From positions 5,259 through 10,683 of the forward strand of contig PMHI01000558.1 of the NCBI GenBank assembly GCA_003156615.1: 5,425 bases of DNA, given 5' to 3'. The notes below the pieces were generated by a model. The model was given only the letters and a program-made list of their open reading frames with translations, did no database searches and was not told where the DNA came from. The translations under genes and the position numbers were made by a program. Origin of the DNA: Acidobacteriaceae bacterium. Its GTDB lineage: Bacteria > Acidobacteriota > Terriglobia > Terriglobales > SbA1. This document shows, one piece after another, positions 1-5,425 of this stretch. Position 1 is the stretch's first letter; each line of letters opens with the position of its first letter.

Positions 1-32
1 TCTGTGGTTGTGGTCACTGCTGGTTGGGATGG

Positions 33-103
33 AAAAAGGCCCCGCCCAAGCGCAAAGCTTGGACGGAGCACGCTCCGGTTTGCGATGGACGCGAAGTCCG
101 TCC
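33..103 (-). terminator. Possible terminator region downstream of the secreted repeat protein
   Basis: Just past the TAA stop (107-109) the minus strand contains several hairpins. GGAC/GTCC pairs around 87-99, GGAGC/GCTCC pairs at 65-76, and a perfect CCAAGC/GCTTGG stem spans 46-62 with a five-base loop. A longer 7-bp pairing GGACGGA/TCCGTCC (61-67 with 97-103) competes with the small ones. A run of five T on the minus strand (37-33) follows the last stem, but eight G/C-rich bases separate it from the stem. It is therefore not a textbook intrinsic terminator. Confidence 0.4.
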
Positions 104-106
104 GGC

Positions 107-1558
107 TTATTGCTTCGCACGCAACAAAGTCTCTAGCGTAAGCACACGCGCGGCCAAGTCCTGGAGTTCCTCCTGCTGTCGCGCGATCGTGTTACTTTGC
201 TCCTCGTTCGTTTTCTGTTGCTCCTCGACCAGATGCCGCTGCTTCTGTACCTCGTTCAGGAGCATAGCGTTGACAAAATGGTAGCGCACCGACTGGGCAG
301 CGCCGTCCTTGTCGAAAACAACCAACTGCGGGGCCACTTGGGCTACCTCCTCGGCGACCAACCCGTACTGCCGAGTTTGCGTCTCGTCGAGTTCGGGCTT
401 GTAATTGAATGCCACTGGCCGCAGCTTCATCAGGACGTCGCTCGCCTCACCCATATCGGCAATCTGGTGCTTGAACCGGCGCGAGGAGGTCGTGGTGCCG
501 AGCTGGCCCGCCGCGTTGACTAAGACTTCCACGCCGCTGGCGCTGGCGCTTCCGTAGATGCCGGCGATGGCCGCCGCCTTGATGGTTCCGATGTAGCCGA
601 TGCGAATGGTATCCGATTCGCCCGCTATTCCGCTATTGCCGATGTAGATGTCGTTGCTTTCAGCCGCGTCGAGGTTGCCCCCGGCCCCGGTGCCGACTGC
701 AATGTTGCCAGTCCCGGTCGTGAGTTTCGCGAGCGCGGCGGCACCGACGGCGACGTTATCTTTGCCGGTCGTGTCGGCAGTGAGCGCGGAATAGCCGAAG
801 GCGGAGTTGCCGCCGGCAGTCGTGCTGACGTAGAGCGCGTAGTTGCCAAAGGCGGAGTTGCCCCCTGTCGTAGAGCTCGATCCGCCCGTCGTGTTTTTCG
901 CGAGCGCGCCGCCGCCGAAGGCCGAGTTGCCGCTTCCCGTCGTGTTGGCTAGGAGCGCGTCAATGCCGAAGGCCTGGTTTTGGATACCGGTCGTGTTGGC
1001 GTTGAGTGCGCCGTAACCGACGGCGGAGTTGCCGTGGCCCGTCGTGTTCACGCTGAGCGTGTACGCGCCCGTCGCGGTGTTGTAGTCGCCCGTGGTATTG
1101 GAGTAGAGCGCCGCATACCCTGTGCCAGTGTCGAAGGAGCCGGTGGTGGTAAAGTTGCCGGCCTTGAATCCCAGGAAAGCGTTGTCACTGCCCGTGGGCC
1201 CGTAGTTGTGCAGTAACATGTTTCCAATCGCGAGCACGCCCTCAGTTCCGCCGCTGTTGGTGGCGGGCATGGCTATAGCGCCGATTACGTCCAGGGTTTT
1301 GCTCGACTGAGACACAATCGAATCAATCACCGTTGACGTGCCGTTGAAGATCGGCAGATAGTCGGCGGTGCCGCCGGTTGTGGTCACATCCGTAGCCGCG
1401 GCCGGCAGAGCGCTTCCCGCCTGGCCCTCGGTCGTGCCCCTCGCCGGTTGAGGCACGGCGGATGTAGTTTTGGTTAGCGTCTGGGCAAAAGTCAGCTGCA
1501 CCAATGACAGTGCCAGCGACAGGATTCCAACTATCACACAACTGATGCGGAGCCTCAT
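107..1558 (-). CDS. Secreted repeat protein with C-terminal S74 intramolecular chaperone domain (tail-fiber-like)
   Basis: A 483-residue protein, probably exported and displayed or released as a fibrous trimer. Residues 1-25 form a signal peptide (MRLR, a hydrophobic core, then TFA before Q26). Residues 62-95 (GGTADYLPIFNGTSTVIDS and onward) resemble the linker often found ahead of tail-fiber-like repeats. Residues about 126-302 are tandem 17-residue repeats of the type SAFGxxALxxNTTGxGN, similar to the head repeats of trimeric adhesins. Residues 358-440 match the peptidase S74 chaperone domain: SSRRFKHQI, then LMKLRPVAFNYKPE, QYGLVAEEVAQVAPQLV, and a YHFVNAMLLNEVQ helix. Residues 435-483 continue as a Q/E-rich coiled coil. 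In known S74 proteins the domain trimerises the fold and then cuts itself off at a Ser-Lys dyad; S358 and K363 have the right spacing here. The start is supported by AAGGAG eight bases upstream. It could be of phage origin, but no phage genes flank it. The ligand or surface role is unknown. Confidence 0.9.
   Translation of the reverse strand: MRLRISCVIVGILSLALSLVQLTFAQTLTKTTSAVPQPARGTTEGQAGSALPAAATDVTTTGGTADYLPIFNGTSTVIDSIVSQSSKTLDVIGAIAMPATNSGGTEGVLAIGNMLLHNYGPTGSDNAFLGFKAGNFTTTGSFDTGTGYAALYSNTTGDYNTATGAYTLSVNTTGHGNSAVGYGALNANTTGIQNQAFGIDALLANTTGSGNSAFGGGALAKNTTGGSSSTTGGNSAFGNYALYVSTTAGGNSAFGYSALTADTTGKDNVAVGAAALAKLTTGTGNIAVGTGAGGNLDAAESNDIYIGNSGIAGESDTIRIGYIGTIKAAAIAGIYGSASASGVEVLVNAAGQLGTTTSSRRFKHQIADMGEASDVLMKLRPVAFNYKPELDETQTRQYGLVAEEVAQVAPQLVVFDKDGAAQSVRYHFVNAMLLNEVQKQRHLVEEQQKTNEEQSNTIARQQEELQDLAARVLTLETLLRAKQ
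653..1129 (-). repeat. 51-bp in-frame tandem repeats (17-residue NTTG/AxG units)
   Basis: Codons 144-302 of the secreted protein fall into about nine units. Examples are TATGAYTLSVNTTGHGN, SAVGYGALNANTTGIQN, QAFGIDALLANTTGSGN, SAFGYSALTADTTGKDN and VAVGAAALAKLTTGTGN. Each unit is 17 residues (51 bp) except the one at residues 212-234, which is 23 residues long. The last unit (IAVGTGAGGNLDAAESN) is degenerate and leads into an IYIGNSG-type cap. A less regular unit precedes the array at residues 126-143 (NAFLGFKAGNFTTTG). The pattern of a small residue at turn positions and alternating A-x-G suggests a beta-roll or beta-helix; this is an inference from the sequence pattern. Confidence 0.88.
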
Positions 1559-1566
1559 AGGTGTAT

Positions 1567-1572
1567 CTCCTT
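1567..1572 (-). promoter_or_regulatory. Ribosome binding site of the secreted repeat protein
   Basis: On the minus strand AAGGAG lies eight bases before the ATG at 1558. This is a near-ideal Shine-Dalgarno site and fixes the start just ahead of the signal peptide. Confidence 0.8.
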
Positions 1573-1635
1573 CATGGTGAATCGAATTTTGCTTGCAGAT
1601 GAGACCGAATGCTTAGGCAAATGGAATGATCCTTC

Positions 1636-1656
1636 GAACCCCTGATTCAGCGGTTC
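1636..1656. promoter_or_regulatory. 21-bp near-perfect dyad upstream of the repeat protein (candidate operator or hairpin)
   Basis: Left arm GAACCcCTG and right arm CAGcGGTTC flank a central ATT. Eight of nine positions pair, with one C/C mismatch at the symmetrical position. The dyad lies 78-98 bases upstream of the start codon of the leftward gene, a usual place for an operator. It is not followed by a T tract, so it is unlikely to be a terminator. Confidence 0.45.
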
Positions 1657-1782
1657 TGGTTGCGGAGCATCGACTCATTTCCAAGGTTCCGAAAACGCGG
1701 CACCGAATGTGCCCTAAAACAGGAAGCGCGGTCAATGTCCCGGGCGTGATCCGTTGGTGGAGTGTGTGTGACGCGCTAAGAG

Positions 1783-1876
1783 GTTTGTTTCGAGTATGAT
1801 GCGCGAAGTTGTTGCTTGGAGAATGAGGCCGTAAGGCAGGCTTGAACGCAGGCGAAGCCAAACGAAGTTTGTTTCG
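1783..1876 (+). repeat. Direct repeat GTTTGTTTCG, two copies 84 bp apart, in the promoter region
   Basis: Identical 10-mers GTTTGTTTCG occur at 1783-1792 and 1867-1876, upstream of the regulator start at 1930. The start-to-start distance is 84 bp, close to eight helical turns, so both copies would face the same side of the DNA. The second copy overlaps the dyad CAAAC-gaa-GTTTG (1859-1871). OmpR/PhoB-type domains bind direct repeats, although normally much closer together. Confidence 0.35.
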
Positions 1877-1929
1877 CCGCCAATGGTTTCGATGGTAAAC
1901 TTTCGGTCTCCCCAAGGCGACTTCGTTCT

Positions 1930-3888
1930 ATGCCCGCCAACTCGCTGAACCGCATGCCCAAAACGCTCGTACTTTTCGGGGTGTTTGAGGCCGACTTGCG
2001 CTCGGACGAGTTGCGCAAGAACGGAGTCAAGATCAGGATCCAGGACCTGCCTTTTCGCGCCCTGAAGCTTTTGCTGGGCCGTCCGAACGAAGTCATTACG
2101 CGCGAGGAATTTCGTCAGGCGCTGTGGCCCGGCGATGTGTTCGTCGATTTTGATCTCGGCATCCGCAGCGCAATTAAGCGCCTGCGCGACGCGCTCGGAG
2201 ATTCGGCCGAGAATCCGATCTTCGTGGAGACGGTGGACCGCCGTGGGTATCGCTGGATTGCGCCGACCCATGTATCGGAGGCTGCATCCGCAACTGGGGC
2301 GACGAATGCAGAATCGGAAGAGTCCGACGCGGCGTCTGGCGCTAATGAAAGCGCTGTCGAAACTCTGGCTCCGCACTCAGCGACACCAACCACAAAAATA
2401 AAAAGGACCGTATGGATCATGGCCCTGGCCATCGTAATCGCCGTGGTTTTGCTGCGAGGGGGCGGCTGGAAGCGGCGGCTATTCGACAATCCGGACTCAG
2501 GGCTCGTCCACTCAGTGGCGGTGCTGCCGTTCGAGAATGCGGGCACGGATAAGGACGCCGATTTTTTACGGCTCGCCCTGCCAGACGAGGTGGCAAACGT
2601 TCTAAGTTATGTGCCATCGCTCTCGATCCGTCCCTTTGCCACTACCAGCAGGTACAGCGGCGCGAACCTGGACTTGCAACAGGCTGGCCGGGAGATGGGG
2701 GTAACTTCCATCGTAACGGGGCACTACCTCAGGGCAGGCGATCAATTAGAGGTCACCCTCGAAGCGGTAGATGTTGCCAACAACCGCAGTGTTTGGCGAG
2801 ATACCATCAGTGTCGCAGCCGCAGACAAAATTGCGATGCGGGAACAAATCACGTCGCAGGTTCGGCAGGGTCTGGTCCCCGTCCTGGGGGGATCATCGGC
2901 CCCTTGGGAGACCGGGACCCGGCCCCAGAGCGAAGAAGCCTACGACTTATATTTGCGCAGCATCGCGGTTCCGCACGATGTTGGGCCTAAGAAAGATGCC
3001 ATGGCGATGCTGGAGCGTGCCGTGGGTCTTGACCCCGGTTATGCGCCCGCTTGGGCGGCTCTGGGGATGCGGTATTACTACGACGCCATCTTTGGAGGCG
3101 GAGGGGAAACAATGCTCAAGCGTTCGGACTCGGCATTCGAACGCGCATTGGCGCTCGACCCGAATTTGATTTCTGCCGCTGGGGCGCTGATTACCAACCA
3201 GGCGGATCGCGGCAACATTGGAACCGCCTACGCGCAAGCGTCCGCCTTGGTTAAACGACGATCGGAAAGCGCCTCCGCCCACTTCGTTCTTAGCTATGTG
3301 CTGCGCTATGCCGGGTTGTTGGATGAAGCGGCACGAGAATGCGACGCCGCCATTAAGCTGGATCGGGGCAACTACCAATTTCGATCGTGCTCCTGGGTTT
3401 TCAGTCGACTTGGTGAACCGCAGAGGGCGATGGATTTTGCTCGCCTCGATCCGGGTTCGGATTGGGCGGCAAGACAAACGGCCTTTATCCTGATTGGCCA
3501 AGACAAACCGGCCGAGGCGCGGCAAAGCATCCAGAGAATGTCGCACAATCCTCTGATGGGTCATGATCTGCTTCAGGCGTGTCTTGATCCGCAGCAGGCA
3601 TCCCAATTAGAGGGAAGCGCGAAAGCGGTCGAAACCGCCGCGCTGGCGGGAGTTGATGCGGAGCCGCGATATGTCTTCGGAGCATTGCTCTCGTACTGCG
3701 GGCAGAAGGATGCCGCCCTGCGCATGCTGAGAAGCGCCATTGAACAAAACTACTGCGCATATCAGAGCCTGCAGTCCGATCCGCTGCTGGTAAGGCTCCG
3801 CGGAACTCCTGAGTTCAGCGAACTGTTATCCGCAGCGAAACAGTGCCAAGGCCGGTTCCTTGTGCAGCGAGAACAGAACCCACATTAG
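1930..3888 (+). CDS. Membrane-anchored one-component regulator: OmpR-type winged helix, TM segment, TolB/FlgO-like domain, TPR repeats
   Basis: A 652-residue CadC/ToxR-like protein. Residues 13-112 are a complete OmpR/PhoB-type DNA-binding domain. It has the FGVFEADLRSDELRKNG strand region, the VITREEFRQALWP helix, FVDFDLGIRSAIKRLRDALGD recognition-helix region, and the FVETVDRRGYRWIAP wing. Residues 113-155 are a low-complexity A/S/T/E linker. Residues 160-176 are one hydrophobic membrane segment. Residues 193-318 resemble the TolB N-terminal/FlgO fold (VHSVAVLPFENAG, then TSIVTGHYLRAGDQLEVTLEAVD). Residues 335-540 hold degenerate TPR units (ERAVGLDPGYAPAWAALG, ERALALDPN, AGLLDEAARECDAAIKLDRG). 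The tail DPLLVRLRGTPEFSELL is typical of the family. It would sense something outside or in the membrane and bind DNA directly; the signal and targets are unknown. The ATG at 1930 is chosen because no in-frame start lies just upstream. AAGG at 1914 is 12 bases away, a weak site. ATG at 1954 would also keep the whole domain. Confidence 0.9.
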   Translation: MPANSLNRMPKTLVLFGVFEADLRSDELRKNGVKIRIQDLPFRALKLLLGRPNEVITREEFRQALWPGDVFVDFDLGIRSAIKRLRDALGDSAENPIFVETVDRRGYRWIAPTHVSEAASATGATNAESEESDAASGANESAVETLAPHSATPTTKIKRTVWIMALAIVIAVVLLRGGGWKRRLFDNPDSGLVHSVAVLPFENAGTDKDADFLRLALPDEVANVLSYVPSLSIRPFATTSRYSGANLDLQQAGREMGVTSIVTGHYLRAGDQLEVTLEAVDVANNRSVWRDTISVAAADKIAMREQITSQVRQGLVPVLGGSSAPWETGTRPQSEEAYDLYLRSIAVPHDVGPKKDAMAMLERAVGLDPGYAPAWAALGMRYYYDAIFGGGGETMLKRSDSAFERALALDPNLISAAGALITNQADRGNIGTAYAQASALVKRRSESASAHFVLSYVLRYAGLLDEAARECDAAIKLDRGNYQFRSCSWVFSRLGEPQRAMDFARLDPGSDWAARQTAFILIGQDKPAEARQSIQRMSHNPLMGHDLLQACLDPQQASQLEGSAKAVETAALAGVDAEPRYVFGALLSYCGQKDAALRMLRSAIEQNYCAYQSLQSDPLLVRLRGTPEFSELLSAAKQCQGRFLVQREQNPH

Positions 3889-4038
3889 AAGGCGGCGACC
3901 CCGAGGCATGGGATCTTGCTTCTCGCTGCGTTCTCGTCTGATCGCTCTGAGGCTGCTACTCGGCGTTCATGATTCCCCGTTCTGCGCCGACTTGGATTCT
4001 AGGAACTGCCGCAAGGGGTAAAAAGGCCCCATTGCCCG

Positions 4039-4064
4039 AAAACTATGCTCATCCGTAGTTTTTT
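4039..4064 (+). terminator. Candidate intrinsic terminator downstream of the regulator
   Basis: AAAACTATG (4039-4047) pairs with CGTAGTTTT (4054-4062), with one T-G wobble, around the six-base loop CTCATC. The run of six T at 4059-4064 forms the end of the stem and the tract. The stem is A/T-rich with few G-C pairs, so it may be weak, and the A tract on the left would let it work in both directions. It lies about 150 bases past the TAG stop of the regulator. Confidence 0.45.
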
Positions 4065-4439
4065 GTGAGTGTCACCGCAGAGGGAACGGATTTCGCTGGG
4101 ACCCTAGGGTACTGCTTGTCTGTTCCCCAGCTTGCGCCATTGCTACCTTGAGTGGTGGCGATTCTAATAGGGTTCGGGATTGCCCTGCTTGGCACGTCGA
4201 GTGGCGGCAGTTTGAATCCTGCACGCCAGTTTGAGCCTGCAGTTGTTTCACAACACAGATGACCTGTGGGTGTTCCTTATCGCTCCGATGGTAGGCGCTG
4301 AGATCGCAGAACGACTGCGTCAAGCTCTTCAGAGACGCCGTTAATAGCTCACGCACAGGCTTTGCGGTACACTTCCCGACGGTCGTCCATTGGATGAGCA
4401 CAGCGGCAAAACCATTCCGATTCCAAATGCAGCGGCTTA

Positions 4440-4494
4440 GGAATTGCGAGTAAGATGCGGATTCGAACTTTCAATGACTGGCAAACGCAATTCC
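4440..4494. repeat. Perfect 9-bp inverted repeat GGAATTGCG / CGCAATTCC
   Basis: Arms at 4440-4448 and 4486-4494 are exact complements, 37 bases apart. They lie 83-137 bases upstream of the VOC gene. This could be a two-site operator, a leader stem-loop or the end of a decayed element. A chance match is possible in a region of this size. Confidence 0.4.
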
Positions 4495-4563
4495 GTAGAA
4501 GCAACAAGGAGACAGAGTGTTACGGCGCGTTTAGCCAGGACCTGATGCAAAGCATTTGCGACG

Positions 4564-4570
4564 AAAGGAG
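4564..4570 (+). promoter_or_regulatory. Ribosome binding site of the VOC-domain gene
   Basis: AAAGGAG lies six bases before the ATG at 4577. This strong site, together with the signal peptide that follows it, fixes the start of the gene. A small dyad GCAAA-gca-TTTGC (4547-4559) sits immediately upstream and could influence access to the site. Confidence 0.8.
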
Positions 4571-4576
4571 ATTCCG

Positions 4577-5425
4577 ATGCGAAAGACCAGAGCTTTCTTT
4601 GTGGCTGGTTTGACGGTTGTTCTGATAGTTGGAACGGCCCGCGTCTCGATCGGCCAAAACACGGCACCGACAACTGCCGATAGCGCGGCAAAACCAAATC
4701 TGGCCGTGGGTCCGCAATACGATACCACCCACGTTTATGTCGCGCCAGAGGATTTCGACCGCTTTGTTGCTAGTCTATTGGCGACCTTCGGCGGCACCGT
4801 CGCCAAGAAGGGAGTCGCCGATGTGACGCCAACCCCGAGCAGCACCGTCACGCAATTGGTACATACTCCCGTGGGGGGCTTGTCGGTCTTCGGTTTCACG
4901 ACGCCGATCCCGTATCCGTTCGGCGGGGAGAGAACCGGCTATCTGGTGACGGACATGGATGAGGCGATCCGCGCCGCTCGTGCGAGCGGGGCCTACGTCA
5001 TTGTCGCGCCGTTTAACGACCCCATCGGACGAGATGCGGTTATCCAGTGGCCCGGCGGCGTGAATATGCAGATCTATTGGCATACGAACGCGCCGTCTTA
5101 CGCACCTCTCCAGACCATCCCGGAAAACCGAGTGTATCTGTCTCCAGAAGGGGTGGCCGCGTTCCTTCGCTGTTTCTTGGCCTTCGCACATGGCGAAGTT
5201 GTCTCCGACGACGCGCACGCGCCCGGCGTCGAAATCGGACGCCCCAATGACACCTACCGGCGAGTCCGGATCCAATCGCGCTTCGGCAAGCTGACCGTGT
5301 TCGTGACAGATGGCCTTCTTCCGTATCCATACGGACGAGAGATGACCGGCTATGAGGTCGCGAACCTGGCAGATACTCTCGCGAAGGCGAAGGTGGCCGG
5401 AGCCACGATCGTAGTCGCCCCTTAT
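4577..5425 (+). CDS. Exported tandem VOC-domain (glyoxalase-like) protein, 3' end cut by the window
   Basis: The frame is open for 283 codons from ATG 4577 to the window edge with no stop, so the gene is partial. Residues 1-26 look like a signal peptide (MRKTR, hydrophobic core FFVAGLTVVLIVGTA, then VSIG before Q27). Two VOC-type modules follow. Module 1 is residues 50-170: THVYVAPEDFDRFVASL, IPYPFGGERTGYLVTDMDEA, ASGAYVIVAPF, then IGRDAVIQWPGGVNMQIYWH. Module 2 starts at 184 (NRVYLSPEGVAAFL), continues with LPYPYGREMTGYEVANL and AGATIVVAPY, and is interrupted by the edge. VOC proteins are metal-dependent lyases, dioxygenases or drug-binding proteins; the paired-domain fold forms one active site. 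H52 is a plausible metal ligand in module 1, but the equivalent in module 2 is R185. The substrate cannot be told. Roughly 20-40 residues are probably missing, judging from the length of module 1. A cytoplasmic protein with a hydrophobic N terminus is the alternative to export. Confidence 0.85.
   Translation, partial: MRKTRAFFVAGLTVVLIVGTARVSIGQNTAPTTADSAAKPNLAVGPQYDTTHVYVAPEDFDRFVASLLATFGGTVAKKGVADVTPTPSSTVTQLVHTPVGGLSVFGFTTPIPYPFGGERTGYLVTDMDEAIRAARASGAYVIVAPFNDPIGRDAVIQWPGGVNMQIYWHTNAPSYAPLQTIPENRVYLSPEGVAAFLRCFLAFAHGEVVSDDAHAPGVEIGRPNDTYRRVRIQSRFGKLTVFVTDGLLPYPYGREMTGYEVANLADTLAKAKVAGATIVVAPY

Larger units (their letters stand above)
1559..1929. promoter_or_regulatory. Divergent intergenic region between repeat protein and regulator
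   Basis: This 371-base gap must carry the promoters of both divergent genes. I find no convincing -35/-10 pair. TATGAT at 1795-1800 is the best -10-like box for the rightward gene but lacks a good -35 element. The region has several dyads: 1636-1656, GGCAC-cgaat-GTGCC at 1699-1713 and CAAAC-gaa-GTTTG at 1859-1871. It also has the repeated word GTTTGTTTCG at 1783 and 1867. No open frame in it resembles a protein. OmpR-type winged-helix proteins often act at their own divergent promoters, so these are candidate operators. Confidence 0.55.
3889..4576. other. Long intergenic region without a convincing gene
   Basis: These 688 bases separate the regulator from the VOC gene. I see a terminator-like hairpin at 4039-4064, preceded by a small GGGG/CCCC hairpin (4015-4030). 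There is also a 9-bp inverted repeat (4440-4494) and an imperfect duplication of CAGTTTGA-x-CCTGCA (4208-4223 and 4227-4241). A minus-strand frame at 4072-4401 (GTG start) encodes a S/T/Q-rich sequence without a ribosome binding site or recognisable motif; I do not call it a gene. No transfer RNA or known riboswitch could be folded by eye. The stretch may be decayed coding sequence, but nothing identifies the ancestor. Confidence 0.55.

Noticed and set aside
653..1129. CRISPR-like or minisatellite array
   Set aside because: The 51-bp periodicity is in frame with the secreted protein and is conserved at protein level, with no constant repeat and unique spacer structure.
1732..2376. Minus-strand open frame of 214 codons over the start of the regulator
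   Set aside because: It overlaps antiparallel to the clearly conserved winged-helix domain and encodes an arginine-rich sequence without family features.
2947..3606. Minus-strand open frame of 219 codons inside the regulator
   Set aside because: It is antisense to the TPR region, and the protein has no recognisable pattern; the sense frame is clearly the real one.
4189..4208. Sigma-54-like promoter (TTGGCACG followed by TGGC)
   Set aside because: The spacing between the GG and GC elements is off by one, and the site is nearly 400 bases from the next gene.
4205..4241. tRNA T-arm-like sequence (GCAG-TTTGAATC-CTGC)
   Set aside because: The loop would have eight bases, the five-base stem does not close, and no acceptor, D or anticodon arms can be found around it on either strand.
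4072..4401. Minus-strand open frame of 109 codons in the long intergenic region
   Set aside because: It starts with GTG without a ribosome binding site, is rich in S, T, Q and C, and shows no motif or family resemblance. Its existence is explained well enough by chance in GC-rich DNA.
4775..5275. Minus-strand open frame of 166 codons inside the VOC gene
   Set aside because: The plus-strand frame has a ribosome site, a signal peptide and two related VOC modules, so the antisense frame is a shadow.

Overview
The window looks like a GC-rich chromosomal segment from a soil-type bacterium, most likely an Acidobacteriota or a relative. The main reason is the central gene. It fuses an OmpR-type winged-helix DNA-binding domain to a membrane segment, a TolB/FlgO-like domain and TPR repeats, an architecture especially expanded in that phylum. 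Secreted S74-domain repeat proteins are also common there. The taxonomic call is an inference from architecture and composition; there is no marker gene in the window.

Layout: (1) 1-106 is the 3' flank of a leftward gene and holds several hairpins. (2) 107-1558, minus strand, encodes a secreted protein made of 17-residue NTTG/AxG repeats, ending in an intramolecular-chaperone (peptidase S74) domain and a coiled coil. (3) 1559-1929 is a divergent intergenic region with several dyads and a 10-bp direct repeat spaced by 84 bp. (4) 1930-3888, plus strand, encodes the membrane-anchored one-component regulator. (5) 3889-4576 is about 690 bases without a convincing gene. It holds a plausible intrinsic terminator and a 9-bp inverted repeat. 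(6) From 4577 to the window edge, plus strand, is a signal-peptide-bearing protein with two tandem VOC (glyoxalase/bleomycin-resistance fold) domains, cut off by the end of the window.

How the genes may work together: the divergent pair (surface repeat protein and regulator) shares one promoter region rich in dyads, so the regulator could control the surface protein, itself, or both. That is a hypothesis only. The VOC gene is separated from the regulator by a terminator-like hairpin and has its own strong ribosome binding site, so it is probably a separate transcription unit. No mobile element, CRISPR array or RNA gene could be supported.
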